Positions 53,931 through 61,077 of a DNA stretch of 64,000 nt are shown piece by piece. The first letter of the stretch is position 1; the number at the start of each line of letters is the position of its first letter. The stretch is from Sulfomarinibacter sp963733915. GTDB taxonomy: Bacteria > Acidobacteriota > Thermoanaerobaculia > Thermoanaerobaculales > Sulfomarinibacteraceae. The position numbers and the translations under genes were made by a program. The notes under the pieces are model-generated. The model did no database searches. It worked only from the letters and a program-made list of their open reading frames with translations, and was not told where the DNA came from. The stretch is from contig CAVTEP010000009.1 in assembly GCA_963733915.1 (NCBI GenBank), positions 124,001 through 188,000 on the forward strand, in the 5' to 3' direction.

Positions 53931-54422
53931 ATGAACGACGAGTCCATCAGTTACGGCGCGATGCGGGACAAGATCCAGGAGGCGATCTCCTGGACCCGCA
54001 ACGAGCAGTACGAGGAGGCCATCGGAATCTTCGAGGACCACCTGGCGGTGCTGTCGAGCGAAGGCGACCTCCAGGACAAGCGGTTTGCGGCGGCGGCGTT
54101 TTCCTACTACGGTCTCTGCGTGGCAATGGTGCGGCACAAGTATGCCGAAGCGATCAAGTACTGCAATATCTCGGTCAAGGCCAACTTCATGGATCCGGAG
54201 CACCGGATCAACCTGGCCATGGTCTTTATCGAACGTGATGACCGGAAAAACGCGGTCAAAAACCTCGAGGCGGGACTCAGGCTGCAGCCCTCCAACAAGC
54301 GCATCCACAGGATTTTTCAGGAGATCGGCCGGCGCAAGCCGGTCATGTTCAGCTTCCTCTCGCGCCGGAACCCCCTCAACGTGTGGATCGGCAGGCTACG
54401 GGAACCGAAGAGCGACAGTTGA
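53931..54422 (+). CDS. TPR-like helical repeat protein
   Basis: Protein of 163 residues made of helical pairs: EAISWTRNEQYEEAIGIFEDHL, YYGLCVAMVRHKYAEAIKYCN, and EHRINLAMVFIERDDRKNAVKNLEAGLRLQPSN. This is the TPR pattern (three to four units) and ends in a basic tail (FLSRRNPLNVWIGRLRE). No signal peptide, so cytosolic. A protein-interaction role is likely; the partner is unknown. A perfect TATAAT lies seven bases before the ATG. Confidence 0.75.
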   Translation: MNDESISYGAMRDKIQEAISWTRNEQYEEAIGIFEDHLAVLSSEGDLQDKRFAAAAFSYYGLCVAMVRHKYAEAIKYCNISVKANFMDPEHRINLAMVFIERDDRKNAVKNLEAGLRLQPSNKRIHRIFQEIGRRKPVMFSFLSRRNPLNVWIGRLREPKSDS

Positions 54423-54471
54423 TCATCGCCGGCCCATCGCGCCAGTGGGAAGCCGCTTCGGCCCGCCGGAC

Positions 54472-54500
54472 TTGCCAGCAGCCGGTGCGCGGTCTATTCT
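54472..54500 (+). promoter_or_regulatory. Sigma-70 promoter of nifJ
   Basis: TTGCCA (54472-54477) and TATTCT (54495-54500) are separated by exactly 17 bases. The predicted start of transcription falls near 54507, inside the Rex-like operator. The leader to the ATG at 54600 is about 93 bases. Confidence 0.6.
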
Positions 54501-54505
54501 ACGCA

Positions 54506-54523
54506 TTGTGAATTCGTTCACGT
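54506..54523 (+). promoter_or_regulatory. Rex-like operator over the nifJ transcription start
   Basis: TTGTGAATTCGTTCACGT matches the Rex consensus TTGTGAA-N4-TTCACAA at all but the last two positions. Rex is the NADH/NAD+-sensing repressor that commonly controls fermentative and pyruvate:ferredoxin genes. The site overlaps the predicted +1, as expected for a repressor. It merges with a perfect hairpin CACGTGG-TCTTCAA-CCACGTG at 54519-54539 in the leader RNA. Confidence 0.6.
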
Positions 54524-54599
54524 GGTCTTCAACCACGTGTTCACCGCCTGATTACCGGACCGCCCGTCGCAAACGGGTTGGGGACCGCGGAGGTTTTCC

Positions 54600-57500
54600 A
54601 TGAAAAAGCGTCGTACAGTGATGATTGACGGCAATGAGGCGACCGCCTCGGTGGCACACCGTATCAACGACGTGTGCGCCATCTACCCGATCACGCCGTC
54701 CTCCAACATGGGCGAGTTCGCCGACGAGTGGTCCGCCCAGGGCAAGACCAACATCTGGGGCATCGTTCCCGACGTCATCGAGATGCAGTCTGAAGGCGGA
54801 GCCTCGGCGGCCGTCCACGGCTCGCTGCAGGCCGGTGCGCTGACCACGACCTTTACAGCCTCCCAGGGTCTGCTGCTCATGATCCCGAGCATGTACAAGA
54901 TCGCCGGCGAGCTGACCTCGGCGGTCTTCCACGTCTCGGCCCGCACCCTCGCCACCCACGCGCTGTCGATCTTTGGCGACCACTCGGACATCAACGCCGT
55001 GCGCCAGACGGGCTGGGCCTTGATCGCCTCGGGTTCGGTACAGGAAGCGCACGACATGGCGTGCATCTCGCAGGCCGCGACGCTGGCGAGCCGCATCCCA
55101 TTCCTCCATTTCTTCGACGGCTTCCGCACCTCGCACGAGGTGTCGAAGATCGAAATGCTCGAGGACGACGATCTGCGGCATCTCATCGACGACGACCTGG
55201 TCCGTGCGCACCGCGATCGCGCGCTCTCCCCGGACCGCCCGGTCATCCGCGGAACCTCCCAAAACCCCGACACCTTCTTCCAGGCGCGCGAGGCCATCAA
55301 CCCCTTCTACGAAGCCTGCGCCGGCCACGTGATCGATGCGATGAAAGCTTTCGGCAAGCGCACCGGTCGTGAGTACCACCTCTTTGACTACGTCGGAGAT
55401 CCCAAAGCCGAGCGCGTGATCGTGATCATGGGTTCGGGCGCGGAGGCGGTCCACGAGATGGTCGACTGGCTCAACGCGCGCGACGAAAAGGTCGGGGTTC
55501 TGAAGGTCCGGCTCTACCGCCCCTTCTCCGCCGAGCATTTCCTCGAGGCGCTGCCGGCCTCGGTCACGAAGATCGCGGTCATGGACCGGACCAAGGAGCC
55601 CGGCTCCCTCGGCGACCCGCTCTACCTCGACGTGATCACCGCCCTTCACGAATCGAGAACGGCCGGCACCAGCCCCTTCAAAAGGGAACCGGTGGTGGTC
55701 GGCGGCCGCTACGGGCTGTCGTCGAAGGAGTTCAACGACACCATGGTGAAGTCGATCTTCGACAACCTGGCGGCCGACAAGCCGAAGAACCACTTTACCG
55801 CCGGCATCGTCGACGACATCAGCCACACCTCGTTGCCGATGGACGACGACTTCACGATCGCCGGCGACGATGTCTTCCGCGGTCTCTTCTACGGCCTCGG
55901 ATCGGACGGAACCGTGGGCGCCAACAAGAACTCCATCAAGATCATCGGTGAGGAAACCGACAACTTCGCCCAGGGCTACTTCGTCTACGATTCGAAGAAG
56001 GCCGGCGCGGTCACGGTCTCGCACCTCCGTTTCGGCCCCAAACCGATCCGCTCCTCCTACCTCATCCGCAAGGCCAGGTTCGTCGCCTGCCACCAGTGGG
56101 TGTTTGTCGAAAAACTCGACATGCTCGCCCACGCCCAGCCCGGCGCCACATTCCTCGTCAACTCACCCTTCGGGCCCGACCAGATCTGGGAGCACTTCCC
56201 GCGCGAGGTCCAGAAGGCCATTATCGACCTCAAACTCAAGGTCTACTGTATCGACGCCACCGAGGTCGCGCGCGAGACCGGGATGGGTCGCCGCACCAAC
56301 ACCATCATGCAGACCTGCTTCTTCGCCATCTCGGGCATCCTGCCGCGCGAAGAAGCCATCGAAAAGATCAAATCAGCGATCAAAAAGACCTACGGCGCCA
56401 AGGGAGACGAGATCGTCCGGCTCAACTACGAAGCGGTCGACGGCACGCTCGCAAACCTCCATGAGGTGAAGGTGCCCGCCAAGGTTACCGCCACTTTTAC
56501 GCGGCCGCCGACGGTCTCCGCCGAGGCGCCCGATCTGGTAAAGCGGGTCACGGCGCTGATGCTCGAGGGCAAGGGCGATTTGCTGCCGGTATCGGCCTTC
56601 CCGCCCGACGGCACCTGGCCCACCGCCACCACCCGGTGGGAGAAGCGCAACATCGCCATCGACATTCCGGTGTGGGACGAGGAGCTCTGCATCCAGTGCA
56701 ACAAGTGCGCGATGGTCTGTCCGCACGCCGCCATCCGCGCCAAGGTCTATGACCCGGCGGCCCTCGAGGGCGCCCCCGCAGCCTTCAAGTCGACCGAGTA
56801 CAGGGCCAAGGATTTTCCGGACTCCACCTACACCATCCAGGTGGCGCCGGAGGACTGCACCGGCTGCGAGCTCTGCGTCCGGGTCTGCCCGGCCAAGGAC
56901 AAGTCGAACCCCAAACACAAGGCCCTCGACATGAGCCTGCAGATGCCGCTGCGCGAGCAGGAGCGTGAGAACTACGCCTTCTTCCTCGGTTTGCCCGAGG
57001 TCGACCGCACCAAGGTCAAGATCGACGTCAAAGGCGCCCAGTTCTTCCAGCCCCTCTTCGAGTACTCGGGCGCCTGCGAGGGTTGCGGCGAGACCCCCTA
57101 CGTCAAGCTTCTCACCCAGCTCTTCGGCGACCGGCTGCTGGTCGGCAACGCCACCGGCTGCTCGTCGATCTACGGCGGCAATCTGCCGACCACGCCTTAC
57201 GCCCAAGACGCCAATGGGCGCGGTCCGGCCTGGAACAATTCGCTCTTCGAGGACGCGGCCGAGTTCTCGCTCGGCTTCCGTCTCGCCATCGACCAGACCT
57301 CGAGCTACGCACGGCGGCTGCTCAAGGAGCTCGCGCCGAAGATCGGCGACGGTCTGGTGGATGAGATTCTCCTCGCCGACCAGCTCAGCGAGGAGGGGAT
57401 CGCCGCTCAGCGCGCCCGGGTCGAGGCCCTGCGCAAGAAGCTCGCTGGCATCAAGAAGCCGGAGGCCGCAACGCTCGCTCATATCGCCGACTACCTGGTG

Positions 57501-58178
57501 CGCAAGAGCGTGTGGGCGGTCGGCGGCGACGGTTGGGCATACGACATCGGCTATGGCGGGCTCGACCACACCCTGGGTATCGGCCGCAACGTCAATCTGC
57601 TGGTTCTCGACACCGGCGTCTACTCCAACACCGGCGGCCAGGCCTCCAAGGCGACGCCGCTCGGCGCCGTCGCCAAGTTCGCCATGGGCGGCAAGGGGAT
57701 CCCGGCCAAGGATCTCGGCATGATGGCCATGGCCTACGGTCACGTCTACGTCGCCTCGGTGGCCTTCGGCGCCAAGGACAGCCAGACTGTCCGCGCATTC
57801 CTCGAAGCGGAGTCCTACGATGGGCCCTCGCTTATCATCGCCTACTCCCACTGCATCGCGCACGGCTACAATCTATCCGACGCCCTCGACCATCAGACGG
57901 CGGCGGTCGAGAGCGGCGCCTGGCCCATGTACCGCTTCGATCCCAGGCGCACGGCGATGGGTGAAAACCCGCTCAAGCTCGACTCGAGGGCGCCCAAGAT
58001 CGCGTTCTCCGAGTACGCGCTCACCGAGACGCGGTTCCGAATGCTCATGAAGACCAACCCCGAGCGGTCGAAGCGTCTGCTCGAAGAGGCCCAACGGGTC
58101 GTGCAGGCCAAGTACGACATGTATCAGCAGCTCGCCAACCTGCACTACGGCGCCGCCGACGACGCCGAAACCAACTGA
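54600..58178 (+). CDS. nifJ: Pyruvate:ferredoxin (flavodoxin) oxidoreductase
   Basis: Single-chain PFOR of 1192 residues that oxidises pyruvate to acetyl-CoA and CO2 and reduces ferredoxin. The N-terminal domain has ICAIYPITPSSNMGEF near 22-37. Two 4Fe-4S sites lie at CIQCNKCAMVCP (from C697) and CTGCELCVRVCP (from about C753). The TPP domain includes GACEGCGETPY near 825 and GGDGWAYDIGYGGLDH near 975-990. A C-terminal fourth-cluster cysteine region follows. The start is ATG 54600 with GGAGG nine bases upstream. Promoter and Rex-like operator are above. It is followed after 10 bases by a DHOD-like gene, suggesting an anaerobic or facultative metabolism. Confidence 0.97.
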   Translation: MKKRRTVMIDGNEATASVAHRINDVCAIYPITPSSNMGEFADEWSAQGKTNIWGIVPDVIEMQSEGGASAAVHGSLQAGALTTTFTASQGLLLMIPSMYKIAGELTSAVFHVSARTLATHALSIFGDHSDINAVRQTGWALIASGSVQEAHDMACISQAATLASRIPFLHFFDGFRTSHEVSKIEMLEDDDLRHLIDDDLVRAHRDRALSPDRPVIRGTSQNPDTFFQAREAINPFYEACAGHVIDAMKAFGKRTGREYHLFDYVGDPKAERVIVIMGSGAEAVHEMVDWLNARDEKVGVLKVRLYRPFSAEHFLEALPASVTKIAVMDRTKEPGSLGDPLYLDVITALHESRTAGTSPFKREPVVVGGRYGLSSKEFNDTMVKSIFDNLAADKPKNHFTAGIVDDISHTSLPMDDDFTIAGDDVFRGLFYGLGSDGTVGANKNSIKIIGEETDNFAQGYFVYDSKKAGAVTVSHLRFGPKPIRSSYLIRKARFVACHQWVFVEKLDMLAHAQPGATFLVNSPFGPDQIWEHFPREVQKAIIDLKLKVYCIDATEVARETGMGRRTNTIMQTCFFAISGILPREEAIEKIKSAIKKTYGAKGDEIVRLNYEAVDGTLANLHEVKVPAKVTATFTRPPTVSAEAPDLVKRVTALMLEGKGDLLPVSAFPPDGTWPTATTRWEKRNIAIDIPVWDEELCIQCNKCAMVCPHAAIRAKVYDPAALEGAPAAFKSTEYRAKDFPDSTYTIQVAPEDCTGCELCVRVCPAKDKSNPKHKALDMSLQMPLREQERENYAFFLGLPEVDRTKVKIDVKGAQFFQPLFEYSGACEGCGETPYVKLLTQLFGDRLLVGNATGCSSIYGGNLPTTPYAQDANGRGPAWNNSLFEDAAEFSLGFRLAIDQTSSYARRLLKELAPKIGDGLVDEILLADQLSEEGIAAQRARVEALRKKLAGIKKPEAATLAHIADYLVRKSVWAVGGDGWAYDIGYGGLDHTLGIGRNVNLLVLDTGVYSNTGGQASKATPLGAVAKFAMGGKGIPAKDLGMMAMAYGHVYVASVAFGAKDSQTVRAFLEAESYDGPSLIIAYSHCIAHGYNLSDALDHQTAAVESGAWPMYRFDPRRTAMGENPLKLDSRAPKIAFSEYALTETRFRMLMKTNPERSKRLLEEAQRVVQAKYDMYQQLANLHYGAADDAETN

Positions 58179-58188
58179 GGGAGGAGAC

Positions 58189-59178
58189 ATGGACCTCACT
58201 ACCACCTATCTCGGACTCGAGCTCAAAAACCCGATTGTCAGCGGCTCCTGCCCTCTCGGCGCCAATCTCGATACCATCCGCCACCTCGAGGACGCCGGGG
58301 CGGCGGCGATCGTCCTGCCGTCCCTCTTCGAGGAGGAGATCCTCGGCGCCGCGCAGGCGCAGATGGAGATGGAATCGGCCGGGGCCGGATTCGCGGAGGC
58401 CTCGTCCTATATCCCGAACCCAGAGGGCTACCACGTCGGCCCGGATCAGTACCTCGACCACATCCGGGCGGCCAAGGAGGCGGTGTCGATCCCGATCATC
58501 GCGTCGCTCAACGGTTCCACCCCGGGCGGCTGGATTCGTTACGCCAAGAAACTTGAGGAGGCGGGCGCTGACGCCATCGAGCTCAACGCCTACTACCTGG
58601 CCACCGATCCCGAGGCGAGCGGCGCGGCTATCGAGGAGCGCGTCCTCGCCGTCGTGCGGGCGGTGAAAGAGGCGGTGTCGATCCCGGTCGCCATCAAGCT
58701 GTCACCGTTCTACTCCTCACTTTCGAACTTCGCGTGTGAGCTCGAGCAGGCGGGCGCCGACGGGCTGGTGATCTTCAACCGCTTCTACCAACCCGACATC
58801 GACATCGAGGAGCTCGACGTCATCCCCAATCTGCGCCTCTCCACCGCCGACGAGCTGCGGCTGCGGTTGCGCTGGCTGTCGATCCTCTCGAGCCAGCTCG
58901 GCATCTCGCTCGCCTGCACCGGCGGCGCCCATAACGCGGTCGACGTCATCAAGGCCGTAATGACCGGGGCCCACTCGGTGCAGATGGTGTCGGCGCTCCT
59001 GATCCACGGTCCGGAGCACATCACCCGCACCCTCGAGGCGATCGACTTCTGGCTCAACGAGCACGACTATGAATCGTTGCGGCAGATGCAGGGCTCGATG
59101 AACATGGCCAAGGTCCCGGTACCCGGCCGGTTGACCCGCGCCAATTACATGAAGATGCTGGACAGCTGGCAGCAGTGA
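58189..59178 (+). CDS. Dihydroorotate dehydrogenase-like flavoprotein
   Basis: FMN-binding TIM barrel of 329 residues. LTTTYLGLELKNPIVSGSCP opens it, IIASLNGSTPGGW and AIELNAYYLATDPE line the active site, IAIKLSPFYSS-like PVAIKLSPFYSS gives the Lys, and CTGGAHNAVDVIKAVMTGAH the phosphate loop. The family is often linked to nifJ in anaerobic lineages and annotated as a DHOD-like protein; whether it acts on dihydroorotate is unproven. The start is ATG 58189 after GGGAGGAG. It ends the nifJ operon before a terminator. Confidence 0.9.
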   Translation: MDLTTTYLGLELKNPIVSGSCPLGANLDTIRHLEDAGAAAIVLPSLFEEEILGAAQAQMEMESAGAGFAEASSYIPNPEGYHVGPDQYLDHIRAAKEAVSIPIIASLNGSTPGGWIRYAKKLEEAGADAIELNAYYLATDPEASGAAIEERVLAVVRAVKEAVSIPVAIKLSPFYSSLSNFACELEQAGADGLVIFNRFYQPDIDIEELDVIPNLRLSTADELRLRLRWLSILSSQLGISLACTGGAHNAVDVIKAVMTGAHSVQMVSALLIHGPEHITRTLEAIDFWLNEHDYESLRQMQGSMNMAKVPVPGRLTRANYMKMLDSWQQ

Positions 59179-59180
59179 CG

Positions 59181-59219
59181 ATGGAACGTTAGAACGTTAG
59201 AACGTTTAACGTTGAAACG
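59181..59219. repeat. AACGTTAG octamer array after the nifJ operon
   Basis: Tandem GAACGTTA units with a final AACGTTTAACGTT palindrome, starting three bases after the DHOD-like stop. Same word as at 32.36, 33.07 and 37.5 kb. It is followed directly by a classical terminator. Confidence 0.85.
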
Positions 59220-59223
59220 ATTT

Positions 59224-59245
59224 GGGCGGGGCGACCCGCCCTTTT
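59224..59245 (+). terminator. Rho-independent terminator of the nifJ operon
   Basis: GGGCGGG (59224-59230), loop GCGA, CCCGCCC (59235-59241), then TTTT. The perfect 7-bp GC stem with a tetraloop and U tract is the clearest intrinsic terminator in the window. It lies 46 bases after the DHOD-like stop. Confidence 0.85.
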
Positions 59246-59255
59246 GTCGTCATTT

Positions 59256-59282
59256 GGAATGAGGAATGAGGAACGAGGTATT
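59256..59282. repeat. Single-arm GAATGAG heptamer array
   Basis: Three GAATGAG/GAACGAG units followed by ATTCCGATCCCTCCCCCC. This is the left half of the 45.8-kb element type; the right arm is missing and a truncated DUF1538 frame begins instead. Confidence 0.8.
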
Positions 59283-59306
59283 CCGATCCCTCCCCCCATT
59301 ACTCAG

Positions 59307-59918
59307 TTGGTTGTCGGTCTGATGTTCTTCGTGCAGGGGCTGGAGATGGGGCTGTTTCCCATCGGTGAAGCGATGGCGTATGCCTTTGCCCGTAAGGGCA
59401 GCCTGTCGTGGCTCCTGGTTTTCGGCTTTCTCCTGGGTTTTTCCACCACGGTTGCGGAACCGGCGCTGATTGCTATCGCGGGCGAAGCGGCGGACGTCGC
59501 GGCGGACGGAAAATTCATCGGATCGGACGCGGCGTCCCGGGCCTCGTACGCCATCCAGCTTCGGCTGACCGTGGCGATGTCCGTCGGGGCGGCGATCGTC
59601 CTCGGGATCTTCCGCATCCTGCGCGGGTGGCCGGTCCAGATCCTGATCATCGGCGGCTACGTCATCGTCACGGCGTTGACATTTTTCGCACCCGAAGTGA
59701 TCGTCGGCATCGCCTTCGACTCGGGCGGCGTCACCACGTCCACGGTGACGGTGCCGTTGGTGACCGCCCTCGGAATCGGTCTGGCCACCTCGATCCATGG
59801 GCGGAACCCGCTGATCGACGGTTTCGGGCTGATAGCACTCGCGTCGCTGATGCCGATGATTTTCGTGATGCTGCTGGGCATCGCGCGATTCGGCCTGAAC
59901 ATGCCGGGCGCCGGATGA
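59307..59918 (+). CDS. DUF1538 membrane protein, N-terminally shortened
   Basis: Integral membrane protein with four to five helices. MFFVQGLEMGLFPIGEAMA, GFLLGFSTTVAEPALIAIAG and FDSGGVTTSTVTVPLVTALG match the downstream DUF1538 protein almost segment by segment. Aligned to that neighbour, it lacks about 40 N-terminal residues including the first helix. The sequence that should encode them is a GAATGAG repeat arm. A TTG at 59307 or ATG 59322 would have to serve as start; neither has a good ribosome site. It may be a 5'-deleted gene. The gap to the next gene is 4 bases. Confidence 0.75.
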   Translation: MVVGLMFFVQGLEMGLFPIGEAMAYAFARKGSLSWLLVFGFLLGFSTTVAEPALIAIAGEAADVAADGKFIGSDAASRASYAIQLRLTVAMSVGAAIVLGIFRILRGWPVQILIIGGYVIVTALTFFAPEVIVGIAFDSGGVTTSTVTVPLVTALGIGLATSIHGRNPLIDGFGLIALASLMPMIFVMLLGIARFGLNMPGAG

Positions 59919-59922
59919 AAGC

Positions 59923-60702
59923 ATGATCGACGGACTTACCGCCGCACTGCTGGCCACCGGCCGGGATGTGTTTGCGGTCACCGCCCTGCTCGTGGGCTTT
60001 CAGTTGTTCGTTTTGCGGCAGCCGATCCCGCACCTGAATCGGGTGCTCATTGGCTTTGCTTTTGTCGTGGCCGGCCTCGCCTTCTTCCTGATGGGCCTCG
60101 AGATGGCGCTCTTCCCGCTCGGCAAACACATGGCCACCGAGCTGTCGTCGCCAAGCTTCGCCTTCGGGACCGCCGCAATGCCCGCGTCACCGCCGTGGTG
60201 GGAATACGGTTGGGTCTACGTGTTCGCCGCGATCATCGGCTTTTCCACCACCCTGGCCGAGCCCGCCCTGATCGCCGTCGCTTTCAAGGCGAACGAAGCA
60301 TCCCGCGGAACGATCCGTCCGTGGGGACTGCGTCTGGTCGTGGCCGTCGGCGTCGCAGTGGGCATAGCACTGGGCACATTCCGCATCGTGACCGGGACCC
60401 CGCTGGTGTGGTACATCGCGGCCGGTTATCTGATTGTGCTCGTGCAGACGCTCTTCGCACCGAAGTCAATCATCCCGCTGGCCTACGACTCCGGCGGGGT
60501 CACGACATCGACCGTCACGGTTCCGCTGGTGACGGCCCTCGGGCTGGGACTGAGTGCGACCATTCCGGGCCGCAACCCGGCGTTGGACGGGTTCGGTCTG
60601 ATTGCATTCGCGAGTCTGTTTCCAATGATCACAGTCATGGGCTACGCCCAGCTGGCAGGGTGGTGGGACCGCAGGCGCTTGAAATACCCCCAGGAGGGAT
60701 GA
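59923..60702 (+). CDS. DUF1538 membrane protein
   Basis: Full-length DUF1538 protein of 259 residues with about seven hydrophobic segments. The hallmark GFSTTLAEPALIAVAFKANE (near 106-125) and YDSGGVTTSTVTVPLVTALG (near 187-206) are both present; their SGGVTTST loop looks like a substrate or ion path. The family is an uncharacterised transporter-like group. The start is ATG 59923. It is tightly linked to a shortened paralogue upstream and a PII-like gene one base downstream, so a PII-gated transport system is the natural reading (inference). Confidence 0.88.
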   Translation: MIDGLTAALLATGRDVFAVTALLVGFQLFVLRQPIPHLNRVLIGFAFVVAGLAFFLMGLEMALFPLGKHMATELSSPSFAFGTAAMPASPPWWEYGWVYVFAAIIGFSTTLAEPALIAVAFKANEASRGTIRPWGLRLVVAVGVAVGIALGTFRIVTGTPLVWYIAAGYLIVLVQTLFAPKSIIPLAYDSGGVTTSTVTVPLVTALGLGLSATIPGRNPALDGFGLIAFASLFPMITVMGYAQLAGWWDRRRLKYPQEG

Positions 60703-60703
60703 G

Positions 60704-61033
60704 ATGAACTACAAGGTTATCTTCGCCGCTCTCAAAACAGACGTCACGGACCGCGTCGTCGATGCCGCAAAGGCCTGCGGGATCTCCGGCGCCACGATCG
60801 TGCCCGGCCGCGGAACCGGAATGCACGACGCCAAGACTTTTCTCGGTCTGACCCTGGAGATGCCGACGGACGTCGTCATCTTCCTGGCCGAAGAAGAGCT
60901 GGTCCAACCCGTGATGACGGCGATTCACCGGGCCGGAAGGTTGGACGAGCACGGCACTGGAGTGGTTTTCGTGCTGGGGGTGGAGCAGGTTGCAGGCATC
61001 AAGGAAGAGATCGTCCGCCGCGGGTCGGATTGA
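60704..61033 (+). CDS. PII-like nitrogen-regulatory-family protein
   Basis: Protein of 109 residues with the ferredoxin-like PII fold: YKVIFAALKTDVTDRVVDAAK, then ATIVPGRGTGMHDAKTFLG, and VFVLGVEQVAGIKEE as the last strand. The T-loop lacks the uridylylated Tyr of GlnB, so it belongs to the diverged PII-like group. The start is ATG 60704, one base after the DUF1538 stop. It probably binds a small molecule and regulates the two membrane proteins. Confidence 0.8.
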   Translation: MNYKVIFAALKTDVTDRVVDAAKACGISGATIVPGRGTGMHDAKTFLGLTLEMPTDVVIFLAEEELVQPVMTAIHRAGRLDEHGTGVVFVLGVEQVAGIKEEIVRRGSD

Positions 61034-61077
61034 CTAAGCGCGAGTGAATTGGTGTTCTATTCGGAAGCGGCGGCTTG

